Shown: one piece after another, positions 35,540-47,182 of the stretch
Numbering within the stretch: position 1 is the stretch's first letter
How the letters are laid out: each line of letters opens with the position of its first letter
NCBI GenBank assembly: GCA_026874595.1
Contig: CM049309.1
Span: 92,276,723-92,340,722 of the forward strand
DNA: 64,000 nucleotides
DNA from: Sipunculus nudus
Taxonomy: Eukaryota > Annelida > Sipuncula > Golfingiida > Sipunculidae
Direction: 5' to 3'
The notes under the pieces: generated by a model
What the model was told of the DNA's origin: nothing
The model's database searches: none
The model's input: only the letters and a program-made list of their open reading frames with translations
Position numbers and translations under genes: made by a program

Positions 35540-36990
35540 ACCCTGATAAACAAACAATATCTACATGACCCTGTCAGTGCATCTGAATGCAGAATTTTTC
35601 AGTAGCTTTTAGAGAAATCTGTCAAGTTCTGTGACCCTAACCTTTGACCAATTGACCTCAAAATCAATAGGTTTCTTGCTCTATGGATGTTTGAGTGGTA
35701 TGTGAAAGATAAAAAGGTTTGGGATGAAAACGATGGCTTAAGGTGCCCAATCACCTATAAAGCATGTTGAGTTAACGAGAAAAATAGCTTCTTCCCTTTA
35801 AAATAACCCTGTACCTGCTAAAATATTGCCTTGGACCGTTTGCTTTCTTCTGTAAACGAGTGTTACAAACAGTGGACTGGGCGCTATTGTAGATATCAAC
35901 ATAAACACAGTGCATGGGGCCGTGTGCAGCGTGGAGCCACAACACATGTCAATCAGGAGATGCCCTGACTGACTTGGCCAAGAAAATATAACACATGTTC
36001 CCGCTGGCTGTAACAACGCATGTTGTCCCTCTTGATTGGACCTCCAGTCACGCGGTCTTGTTATGGTAAACAGACCACGTGTACTGTGTTTACAAACACG
36101 CACAGTCACAATAAGCTGTTAAACAGCCGTATGCGAGGAAATGAGACTGTGTGCTGGGAAGGTTCTGCTTTGAAACCTTTATATAAAGCAAAACTGAACT
36201 GATAGTGTGAAAGTATAGGCATAATATTGACCCTGATTATGTCCCTTTAAAATGCCTCCAAAAGCTTTTTCATGGAGTGGGCCCTATGGCCTTTACCTTT
36301 AATCCAGTGACCTAAATATGGATAAGGTTCTTTATCTGTGAGTGAGCCATATATGAAAGATTTTGGTCAAATGGTTTGGCCTGAAATGCATCCATAATCT
36401 TTTTCAAGAAGTGGGTCATGTGACTCCTGTGGCCTTGACCTTTGACCCCACGACCTAAATCAATAGGTTTCTTCATCTCTGGGTGGGTGAGCCATATGTA
36501 AAAGATGAAACATTTTGGGCAAATGGTTTGGCTTAAAAAGTGTCCACAATCTTTTCAAGACGTGGGTACTGTGGCCTTGACCTTTGACCCGACGACCTAA
36601 AATAGACAGGTTTCTACATCTGTTTTTAGGTGAGCCATATGTGAAAGATGAAAAGGTATTGGTCAAACAGTTTAGCTTAAAATGCATCAACAATCTTTTC
36701 AAGGTGATCCTGTGGCCTTGACCTCTGACCCTATGACCTCAAAATCAATAGGTTTCTACTTCTGTGTGGGTGAGCCATATGTGAAAGATAAAAGGTTTTG
36801 GGAAAATGGTTTGGCTTAAGAAGCTTCCACAAGCTTTTTCAATAAATGGGTACTGTGGCCTTGACCTTGATCCCGTGAAAGATTAAAGATTTTGGACAAA
36901 CAGTTTCACTTAAAATGTGTCTAGAAGCCAATTTCAGACAGACAGCTTGAAGGACAGACAGACCAATAATAGCACCCAGGAACATAGGCG
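35540..36990 (+). repeat. HP-7 repeat, interrupted by a TTAA-flanked insert
   Basis: About 142-bp units with boxes near 35629, 36281, 36429, 36569, 36711 and 36853 (TGTGGCCTTGACCTTTGACC type), ending with GACAGACAGCTTGAAGGACA. The unit containing 35738 is split by the insert at 35742-36246. Confidence 0.6.
35742..36246. mobile_element. MITE-like insert with TTAA target duplication
   Basis: A 505-bp sequence of different composition lies inside an HP-7 unit. The host reads ...atggcTTAA before it and TTAAaatgc... after it, matching the continuous gcttaaaatgc of the unit at about 36670. TTAA at both sides is the piggyBac-type duplication. The ends (GGTGCCCAATCA and, reversed, AGGGACATAATCA) are weak inverted repeats. 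The 103-codon frame inside has no recognisable domain. Confidence 0.6.
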
Positions 36991-38232
36991 CTACTATTTA
37001 TCCCCTCTGGATACTTTGCTGAAAGGAATAATAATCCATGTCAAGAACTATAGGGGCTAAAAAGAAATTTTTTGTATCTTTTCATTGAAACTCCAAAAAA
37101 AAGGTCAACTGGTTGGTGGAAGATAGAAAATTGCTTCACATAGCAAACAAAAGGGAATGTAATTTTCTGCCAACTAAGTTACTGGTCAGGGACACGTGGA
37201 TATCTAGTGCCAGTGAAAAGAGAGCGTGAAGAGTTGTGACTGACAGTGAGATAACACCCTGACAGCTGGAGAGTAACATACAATGAATACTACAACAAAA
37301 CAGCACTGTCGCAGCAAGTTTAAAATACTAGCAAGTGTAGCCCACAGGCATTCAAACACTTCAATAATAACCTACCACTCCCACCTACACATCGCCTCCT
37401 ACTAGTTTACCAACTGCAGTTCTACTCCCACCATTGACTCATCTACGTTCATAAAACAGGCCTGCTACAGCCAGTGACACATATTCAAAACAGTTACAGA
37501 ATCAGCCAGCATGATTATTACCAGCAAAACAGCAGCCAATTTCTATTATTAACTAGCTTCATGATATGAAGAAAGTATACTTCTACGTCATGTGTGTAAT
37601 ATTTGTTTTTGTTACTTCTGGAACAATATCATGTATACTATGGGTTGAACATATCCAATGAAAATTTATGACATCATTAATTCTTGGTTTGCATGCCATC
37701 TGTTCATCAAATTAAGTTTTGGTTCATGGCATGCTTGACATTCAATAAATTATTTCAAAATATGCTAATGACATGTGACAAGTCATAATAAACAATTTGA
37801 TATAAACTTATTTTAAAGTTTGTTATATCAGTCAAGTATATTGTATTCTAACCATAAATTTTAAATCTGAATACTAGAACCTATTTACGCAAATATGGGA
37901 ACATTGTTTTTGCCAAATATATGAATATAACATAGAAATATGAAAGTGTTGTATCTGCAAAAAATGGTCTCAGAATAAACCAATCATTAAAACTGAATTA
38001 AATCAATAAGGAAATTGAGACTTAAACCAAAAATAAACAGATAAGTCAGAAAATCTTCAAGCTGGGCTCGCACTAGCCGCTCACAACTTTGCCAAATGCA
38101 AGTTATTTGTATAAATGCGAGGAAACTTTTTCCAGAAATCGCCACGATGGGGATTAAAAAATTATACACAAATCCCCATAAAAATCTGGTTGAAATACTC
38201 TCTTAAATATACCATTGTGTTTGTTTACAACT

Positions 38233-38440
38233 TACCAACTAGTAACCACGTTAATGTGGGTCTGTCTTGAAGTCAGAGAATCCGCAAAGAATTCAAGGAG
38301 AATATTTGGAGATGTTTATGTTCAACTAACAGTACATGAACAGCCATTAATTCTCCGGATCTCCCAGAATTCTCTGACAGATGCCCTTTATTCTTATAAA
38401 ACAAAAACTAACTCTGCTCTGATTGGGAGGTAGTTGAGCA
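38233..38440. promoter_or_regulatory. candidate bidirectional promoter in PIP5K1 intron
   Basis: Within a non-repetitive island, the plus strand has TATAAAA near 38394 ahead of an ATG and donor (38440-38492). The minus strand has CCAAT (cccaatcag) near 38421-38430, TTATAAGAA near 38395, and a strong donor (TAGTTG|gtaagt) at 38232. A minus-strand leader exon here would lie between PIP5K1 exons 47183 and 27305, so it could be an alternative PIP5K1 first exon, but the minus-strand leader has no sustained frame. Inference only. Confidence 0.22.
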
Positions 38441-38492
38441 TGGAACCTAGTTTAGCGCTCAATGGACAGAAGGTGTATTTCGCTGATCATCT
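38440..38492 (+). CDS. possible first exon, unknown protein (MEPSLALNGQKVYFADH)
   Basis: ATG at 38440 opens 17 codons plus two bases, MEPSLALNGQKVYFADH, ending at a consensus donor gtaagt at 38493. About 40 bp upstream is a TATAAAA box, followed by a reverse CCAAT (gattggg) near 38421. The spacing would fit a short leader and a transcription start between the two. The protein start is not one I recognise. No downstream plus-strand exon could be matched to it. Treat it as a candidate; transcript data would settle it. Confidence 0.28.
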
Positions 38493-38992
38493 GTAAGTAG
38501 TAACACGGTTTACGTATCAATATATGATAATATTACAGCGATTGATTTCACACAATGTAATGTAATAAATAAACCGTACTCGGTAATGTGTTTTCTTGTT
38601 AAAAGCGTAATTAGCCGGCACCTATCAAAGATTTTCGTCAGTGGTTAATATACAGCCTAAAATGATCTTGTAACAACCGCCCCTATTGTCGGCGAAATAT
38701 ATGCTTTCCTTGAACAGAGAAGTTCTTCAGTCACCTGCCCATTGTTTCAGTCAGCTTTTCTTTAAATACTGAACAGCTATGTGCATAGATGGCAACAGGC
38801 CATCCACCCTTAATTATCAGGTTTGATTGGCCATCATATTAATTTATTGGTTATGCTAGATACCCCTACTGAAGGAAAGCAGTCAGTGACTGTAAATTAA
38901 GACCTGACCGAGGCCCCATAAGTGTTGTTACTAGTTTTTCACATCATAGTAAACCCATAAGCCAGTAATAGTAATTAAAGATCATAGCAACT

Positions 38993-41900
38993 AGAATAAG
39001 GGTAGTCAACAAGCGACTACATGTATTCGCTGAAATCAGAGTGGGACGGGTGAAGTGAGGCATGGATTGAGTAACAAGGAGAAATAGAGTGAGGTGTGTT
39101 GCATATTAGCATGGATGTCTGCAGCCGAAATGTGTATGTAGGTTGTGCCACCTACCACAAAATCCAGAAAGCTCTCAAAGTTGTATACAAATGCAAAAAG
39201 TCAAACCAGTGCCGAGATAAATAAGTGATTTTATCCCATGGCAGACCAACAGACGACGCATGCAAAAATGGTTGCAGGTGGCACCACAAGTTTCGCGTAT
39301 GATAAAGTGCTATGTGAGATCTATACACATGCAAAATTTTGGCCCAATCGGCCAAACGGTTCCCGAGATATGAGCTTGGATGTCTGCAGCGTAAATGTGA
39401 ATGTAGGTGGCGCCACCTGTCATAAAATCAAGAAAGCTATCCAAGATGTATAAACCCGCAAAATTTTATGCAAATAAGTCAAACCTCTGCCGAGATATGA
39501 GTGATTTCATCCCATGGCAGACAAACAGACGGACGCTTTGCAAAAATGGTTGCAGGTGGCACCACAAGTTTTGCGTATGATAAAGAACTATGTGAGATCT
39601 ATACACATGCAAAAATTTTGGCCCAATCGACCAAACGGTTCTCGAGATATGAGCTTGGATGTCTGCAGCTTAAATGTGAATACAGGTGGCACCACCTGTC
39701 ATAAAATCAAGAAAGCTATCCAAGATGTATAAACCTGCAAAATTTTAGGTAGATCTGTCAAACCACTGCCGAGATATGAATGATTAATCCCAAGGCAGAT
39801 ACCCAGATGGACACTGTGCAAAAATGGTTGCATGTGGCGCCACCAGTTTATGTAGGATAAAGAGCTATGCAGGATATACACAAGCAAAATTTTAGCCCAA
39901 TCGGTCACACGGTTCCCGAGATATGAGCTTGAATGTCTGCATGCAGCGTAAACGTGAATGTAGGTGGCGCCACCTGTCATAAAATCAAGAAAGCTGTCAA
40001 GGATGTATAAACCTGCAAATTTCAGGTGGATAAGTAAAACCACAGCAGAGATATGAGTGATTTTATCCCAAGGCAGATGAACAAATGGACCCTGTGCAAA
40101 AATGGTTGCAGGTGGTGCCTCCAGTTTTGCATATGATATAGAGCTATGGGAGATCTATACACATGCAAAATTTTGGCCCAATTGGTCAAACGGTTCCTGA
40201 GATGAGCTTGGATGTCTGCAGCGTAAACGGGAATGAAGGTGGCGCCATCTGTTGTAAAATCAAGAAAGCAGTCTAGGATGTATAATATAAATCCGCAAAA
40301 TTTCAGGTTGATAAGTCAAACCACTGCCGAGATATGAGTGACTTTATCCCAAGGGCTATCCAAGGGCTACATTTTTAGCCTGATTGGTCAAACGGTTCCC
40401 AAGATATGTGGGTTTATGTGTGGAAACAGACGCACAAATGGATGCTGGGCAGAGAGGAAAGGTCAACCAAAATGAGGGCGCAGCAGTTTACATGTGACCC
40501 GATCATAATTCAGAATTAAAACAAGGGACCCATGGGTCACGGCGCTCAGCTGTTATGTATGATAAAAAAATACGATTGAGAAATGAGGCACATGCTGGTT
40601 TTGTGTGGAAATAAATATAAGCTGTATTATGAGTTGTTGGTGTTTAGCTCATATATGATTTTGATGGTATCTTTGGAGACAGGGAAGAGGACTGATTTCA
40701 TTTATTTTATTGACAAATGGAGTGCTATAGTCACACAGATTTTGACTTGGCCATATAACTCATGAGCAGCACATATAATATAAGAGTTTAACTTTTTATT
40801 AAAATTTAATAACAAATATTGTGCCAAATATATTTTTTTATTAAAAATAATAAAAGAATCATATGAATTTTTAAAATAAAATATAACTGAAATGATTACT
40901 GAAATAATATTATAGAATATATTCATGAATGCATTCATGAATACATTTTGAAAGTATTTGCACTGGTATTCAAATACTTTCATTTTTACCTGAATTCCCA
41001 TTCTTATGCAAGAAATTTTATAATGATTCATATGTGTATACAAATACATTTGCAAAGTATTTGCACTATGTCTGGTATTTATTCAGTTTTAGCCAAACAA
41101 TGATGTTGAGAATCCAGAATATACAAAATTCACAAATTTAAATAATGATCATAAGTACCAGTGTTATGGCTTTTATTTATAATAAAAAAATAAATGTAAT
41201 ATATTCACTTTTGACTACTTTCACATCAATCTACACACTAGAAACAGTAGGAATCTTGATTAACATTATCAACTGCATCTTTGTCTATCATTAATTTCCT
41301 TCATATGACCCCTAATGATTAGTAATGAATAATATGATTTATTTTTGTTATCATTAAAATTGAACTGAAAAATACCATAGGTGACTGCATGGTGTTATTT
41401 GGAATACTTGACATTCAATTTTCATACATCATCAGTAACTGCAAGTTAATTTCCTGTTACTCAACAACTAACAATTCCTTTCCTATTAATTTTTCTTTGA
41501 TTTGTTATTAAAAACCAATAAAAATTTATTAATTTATAGTTTATTTTTATGTTGTTGGTCAAATCAACTACTAGATAAATTGGGTTGGACACCTTGATCA
41601 ACTGTTGCTGGCCATAAGCTGCCTGGCTGCCCCAATGTATGCCTCGCCTCAAGCGTGCATAATTTGCTGAAAGGTCAATAAGGTCAACATACAGGTGACT
41701 GAAGAGGGGCTGAAGAGAGAATGGGTCTGACATGGTCTCATAAAAACATTAATAAAAGCTACAATTTTTGGCCAATTTCTTTAAGCTTTTTAAACTAAAA
41801 AGCTGAAATCTTTATGTGTGCATGATATGAAAATTATATCAACAGTGCTCACAGGAAACAAACATACCATGGTCAAAGTTGGGCAAAATTTAAGGTACTA

Positions 41901-44031
41901 ATTTTATATTTATACTAATAACTTATAAAATTTGAAAAATTCAGAACTAATTTTGGGTATTCAATTGAATCTTGATTTAATAATGTTACATCCCTGACAA
42001 AAAAATCTCTAGCTTCAGCAATCCTCTTGTTAAGGGAGTAAATATATTTCTTGATTTTTTACAAAGGGCATTATGTTTGGGACCATAACTTAAAACAATT
42101 ACGCGATACTGACATTTCTGGCATGTGCATAGAGAATGTATAGAAATATATGTATATTATATATGATTAAAGTCAGATCAGTGGTTTCGATATTAGGCAG
42201 TCTTGAAGGGTAACAATGGGTTTTTAATGGAAAAATGAAGTTTTCATTAATATCTCAAAGGAATTAAGTCCTAGTGACCAAATTCTTGGCATGGTAGGGG
42301 ATTTTTTAGACATCTAATTGTAGCCAAATTTTAGGAACTGAGAGCTGAAGCTGGGGAGCTGAGCACTTTCAAACTGCATGACACTAGCTTGATGTAAACA
42401 ATATGTTACATGGTGCTTGAAAACTTGAAAAAAATCTACAGTTTTTGATCAACTGGTTTCAAATTTTTGGTGTTTACAGACAAAATGCTAAAAAAAACAT
42501 GCTGTAAAAAATAATTAAAGTTATATTACAGGAAAAAAAGTTTATAGCTTTAACATATTTTGTGTTAAGTGATCAAATATCTTTCCTGATTTTTTACACA
42601 ATGCATTATGTTTGGGCCCATACCTTTATAAATTTACATGTATAATACAGACATAATTTCTGGCATGTACATGGGAACTATATAGAGGAATAATTATGGT
42701 GAATATGAGGAAAAACAGATGAGTGGTTTTGATATAAGGCAGTCCTGAAGTGTAAAAATAGGTTTTTAATAAAAATTTGAGGTTTTTCCTTAATTTCTAA
42801 AAGGAACAAAGTCGCAAAGACCCAGTTTTCGGCTTGGTAGGAGATCTTAGGGACATCTAACATTATGCCGAATTATGGATTCCTAGGTCTTACGATTTCA
42901 AAAAGTGCCACATCTACGGACGGATGGACGGACAGACGGACGGACGACAGACAATGGACCACGACTATAGCTCAGATGACTAATAGTCAGCCGAACTAAA
43001 AATTGAGGTTTTTCCTTAATTTCTCAAAGGAACGAAGTTGCAAAGACCCAGTTTTCGGCTTGGTAGGAGATCTTGGGGACATCTAACATTATGCTGAATT
43101 TTGGATTCCTAGGTCTTACGGTTTCAAAACGTGCCAGTTTAACGGACGGACGGACAGACAGACGGACGGACAGCCGACGGACAAAGGACCACGACTATAG
43201 CTCAGATGACTTATAGTCAGCTGAGGTAAAAATTCCTGCCCAGTGGTTACGGAGGAGTTCTCCGGAAACCTAAGCATTTTAGACTTATAATGCTCACAGT
43301 ACTGTCAAGTGGCAATGATGGGTAATTAAAAGGCCTGAAAACAAGAAAAGGACATAAGGTGGCGCCACCTGTCTTCTGCAGAAGAAAAAGCTATCCAAGA
43401 TAATCGGTCAGTTTGATTTTTGGACCAATCCATGCATCCCTTATTGAGATATTTATGATTTTGTGTGATTTTCACCATATATGGCAATATTCAAGGTCAA
43501 GGCCACTCTCGTAGGAATGGTCATGACCCCAATTTTAATATACATCATCCCATAACCCATGTCTATGTATATATATGAAAGAAATCTGTCCATTAGTTTT
43601 TGACTTATCATGCTCACAGTACTGTTAAGTGGCACTGATGGGGGTATTAAATGGCACGAAAACAAGTAAAAGAATAACAGGTGGAGCTACCAGTTTCCAG
43701 TACCTGACAACACTATCCAAGATCTTCAGTCAAGTTGATTTTTGGATTAATCCATGCAAGATTTCTTGAGATATTAAAGAATTTGTGTAATTTTCCCCTA
43801 AAATCGACATATTCCAGGTCAAGGTCACTCTCCTAGTAAAGGTCATGATGCCATTTTAAATAGGCTTCCTCTTCTCGCCCATATCTATGCACATGTCAAG
43901 TTTGGTAAAGATCCATAAAATATTTTTTGAGTTATCTTGTCCAAATGAAATCTCTGCGGCGGCACGACCATGCTTAAACCATGGTATCCGGACTTTGTCT
44001 GGGGATACAATGAAAGTATTCAGTTCAAACA
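38993..44031 (+). mobile_element. HP-3 element, split by an HP-1
   Basis: 38993-40520 and 43231-44031 are two parts of one HP-3. The 5' end is AACTAGAATAAGGGTAGTC, followed by several core units with CCCGAGATATGAGCTTGGAT and GGTGGCGCCACC. The left part stops at ...cataattcagaatt and the right part resumes at aattcctgcccagtggtt, which is continuous in copy 1-740. The terminal hairpin is at 43982-44013 (GTATCCGGAC / GTCTGGGGATAC) followed by AA. Confidence 0.68.
40521..43230 (+). mobile_element. HP-1 element, long form, inserted in HP-3, with duplicated 3' end
   Basis: ACAAGGGACCCATGGGTCAC at the 5' end. The 3' hairpin is present twice, at about 42964-42999 and 43196-43230, because the last roughly 228 bp (from gaggtttttccttaa) are tandemly duplicated. 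The GGACGG tract is also doubled. Confidence 0.72.
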
Positions 44032-44256
44032 ATGACAATTATGGCAATACAGTCAGTGGGGGGGGGGGGAAGGTGACATGAAAATAACTGTACCACTGTG
44101 ACAGCAGGGGTGTTCCACCAGTGTTGCATCACTAACAAGGTTACTGCAGTGACCAGAAGGGGGCAGCCTGGAGTTTGACAATGCAAATGAATCCTATAGA
44201 GCCTCTGAGAAAAACTTAGCCTTATAACTAGCCTTATTTTTGAGCTTTTACTTTCA

Positions 44257-44346
44257 AATTTCAGAATTTAACAGATTTAATCCTAATATGTACCTAATGT
44301 GAAAATTAGGTACATATTAGGATTAAATCTGTTAAATTCTGAAATT
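44257..44346. repeat. perfect 42-bp inverted repeat with 6-nt loop
   Basis: Left arm 44257-44298, loop GTGAAA (44299-44304), right arm 44305-44346. I checked complementarity base by base and found no mismatch. A second hairpin of 12-bp arms follows at once (44344-44355 / 44361-44372). After it the host resumes with the same TGTGAAAATTA that flanks the first loop. Confidence 0.9.
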
Positions 44347-44640
44347 ATAGAAGAAATTTCTTCTTCTATAATGTGAAAATTAATTCAAATGTACTTACTG
44401 GAAGAAAACATGCCATGGTCAAAGTGGGGCTAAATTTAAGGAACTGATTTTATATTTATGCTAATAACTTGAAAAATTTACAAAATTTAGATCTTATTTT
44501 GGGTATACAGTTGAATCTTGATTAAATAAAGTTATATTCCTGAAAAAAAAATTTAGCTTCAACAATTATCATGTAAAGTGAGTAAATATCTTTCCTAATT
44601 TTTAACAAAGTGCAAGAAGTTTCGGCCCATAACTTTTATA

Positions 44641-46662
44641 AACTAGAATACGGGTAGTCGAATAGCGACTACGTGTATCTGCCTAAATCAGAGTGGAACG
44701 GGTGAAGTGAGGCATGGATTGAGTGGCAAGGGAAAATTGAGTGTTGCATATTAGCATGGATGTCTGCAGCCAAATTGTGTATGTAGGTTGCCCCCCATAC
44801 CACAAAATCCAGAAAGCCGTCCAAGTTGTATACATATGCAAAATTTAAGGTAGATAAGTCAAACCACTACATGTATATGAGTGATTTTAGCCCGTGGCAG
44901 ACAAACAGATGGACGCTGAGCAAAAATGGTTGCAGGTGACGCCACCAGTTTTGCGTATGATGGAGCTATGTGAGAACTATACACATGCAAAACTTTGGCC
45001 CAATCGGTCAAACGGTTCCCAAGATATGAGCTTGGATGTCTGCTGCATAAACTAGAATGCAGGTGGCGCCACCTGTCATAAAATCAAGAGAGCTGTCGGG
45101 GATGTATAAACCTGTAAAATTTTAGGCAGATATGTCAAACCACTGCCAAGATATGAGTGATTTTATCCCATGGCAGACAAACAGACAGGAGCTGTGCAAA
45201 AATGGCTGCAGGTGGTGCCACCAGTTTTGCGTATGATGAAGAGCTATGTGAGATCTATACACATGCAAAATTTTGGCCCAATCGGTCAAACAGTTCCCGA
45301 GATATGAGCTTGGATGTCTGCAGTGTAAACGTGAATGTAGGTGGCGCCACCTGTCATAAAATCAGAAAAGCTATCAAGGATGTTTACGCATGCGGAATTT
45401 CAGGTGAATTAGTCTAGTCACTGCAGATATATGAGTGATTTTAACCCAAGGCAGACGAACAGATGGACACTGTGCAAACATGGTTGCAGGTGGCGCCACC
45501 ATATTTGTGTATGTTATAAAGCTCTCCAAGGGCTATATTTGTGCAAAAAAAAATTTCTGATCGGTCAAACGGTTCCCGAGGTATGAGCTTGGATGTCAGC
45601 AGTGTAAACGTGAATGTAGGTGGCGCCACCTGTCATAAAATCAGAAAAGCTATCCAGGATGTGTACGCATGCCGAATTTCAGGTGAATTAGTCAAGTCAC
45701 TGCAGAGATATGAGTGATTTTAACCCAAGGCAGACGAACAGATGGACACTGTGCAAACATGGTTGCAGGTGGTGCCACCATTTTTTGTGTATGTTATAAA
45801 GCTCTCCAAGGGCTACATTTGTGCAAAAAAATTTTCCTGATAGGTCAAACGGTTCCCGAGATATGAGCTTGGATGTCTGCAGCGTAAACGTGAATGTAGG
45901 TGGCGCCACCTGTCATAAAATCAGAAAAGCTATCAAGGATGTGAACGCATGCCGAATTTCAGGTGAATTAGTCAAGTCACTGCAGAGATATGAGTGATTT
46001 TAACCCAAGGCAGACGAACAGATGGACACTGTGCAAACATGGTTGCAGGTGGCGCCACCATTTTTTGTGTATGTTATAAAGCTCTCCAAGGGCTACATTT
46101 GTGCAAAAAAATTTTCCTGATCGGTCAAATGGTTCCCGAGATATGAGCTTGGATGTCTGCAGCATAAACGTGAATGTAGGTGGCGCCACCTGTCATAAAA
46201 TCAGAAAAGCTATCCAGGATGTTTACGCATGCCGAATTTCAGGTGAATTAGTCTAGTCACTGCAGAGATATGAGTGATTTTAACCCAAGGCAGACGAACA
46301 GATGGACACTGTGCAAACATGGTTGCAGGTGGCGCCACCATTTTTTGTGTTTGTTATAAAGCTCTCCAAGGGCTACATTTTTGTAAAAAAATTTTCCTGA
46401 TCGGTCAAACGGTTCCCGAGATATGTGGGTTTATGTGTGGAAACAGACGCACAAACGGACGCAGAGCGCAGAGGAAAGGTCAGAGGTCAAAACAAAATCG
46501 GGGCGCAGCAGTTCACATGTGACCCGAACATAATCCCGGGTTTTGTTAAATTCCGCCCAGAGGTTACGGAGGAGTTCTCCGGACACCTATGCCGCGGTGG
46601 CGGCGGCGGCGGCGTGCAGCTGAAAACATAGTATCCGCAAAACTCTGTTTTGGCGGATACAA
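44641..46662 (+). mobile_element. HP-3 element, complete, 2.0 kb
   Basis: 5' end AACTAGAATACGGGTAGTCG with a subterminal hairpin (GTAGTCG...CGACTAC). Core units contain GGTGGCGCCACC. The last four are near-identical and spaced 279-280 bp (gaatgtagg at 45333, 45612, 45892, 46172). A CGG-rich stretch (GGCGGCGGCGGCG) precedes the terminal hairpin (GTATCCGCAAAAC / GTTTTGGCGGATAC), then AA. Both ends are fixed by the interrupted HP-1. Confidence 0.78.
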
Positions 46663-47182
46663 TTACGTAATACTGACCTAATTTCTGGCATGTACATAGG
46701 AACTATAAAAAGGGAATATTTATGGTAAATTTGAAAAAAAAAACAGTTGAGTGGTTTTGATATTAAGCAGTCCTGACGTTTGAAAATAGGTTTTTAAATA
46801 GTAAATTGAGGTTTTTCCTTTATATCTCAAAGGAATGAAGTCCCAGTGACTCAGTTTTCAGTTTGGTATAAGATCTTTGGGACATCTAACAGTATGCCAA
46901 ATTTTGGATTCATAGGTCTTACGGTTTCAAAACGTGCCAGACTATCACACGGCCAGATGGACAACGGATAATGGACCATGAATATAGCTCAAAGGACTTA
47001 TAGTCACTGAGCTAATGAAGGAGGTGAAGCTTGCAGGAGCTGATGATTTTGTAATAATATTTCGTAAAGATTCTTTTAAGGGAACATTTTGAATCCATTG
47101 ACATATTTACTGGTGCTTGCCTTAACTTTATAAAAGCTGGAACTACAAAAGAATAAACTGTAATATGGATATCTGTACTTAC

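Larger units (their letters stand above)
36991..38992. other. unique intron island with possible promoter
   Basis: Non-repetitive. Apart from the candidate promoter and first exon at 38233-38492, nothing is supported. Confidence 0.5.
44241..47016 (+). mobile_element. HP-1 fragment, split by a complete HP-3
   Basis: 44241-44640 and 46663-47016 join to give the usual HP-1 order (gcccataactttt...ttacgtaatactgacctaat), seen uninterrupted at 25470-25500. The 5' part carries a large perfect inverted repeat (44257-44346). The 3' hairpin is decayed (AGCTCAAAGGACT / AGTCACTGAGCT). Confidence 0.62.

Noticed and set aside
35798-36109. 103-codon minus-strand frame
   Set aside because: It lies wholly within the TTAA-flanked insert, with no transposase motif and no Asp-rich catalytic pattern. 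Likely chance.
45441-46189. Repeated minus-strand frames beginning MAPPTFTF
   Set aside because: They are the GGTGGCGCCACC core units of HP-3 read backwards, one per 280-bp unit.
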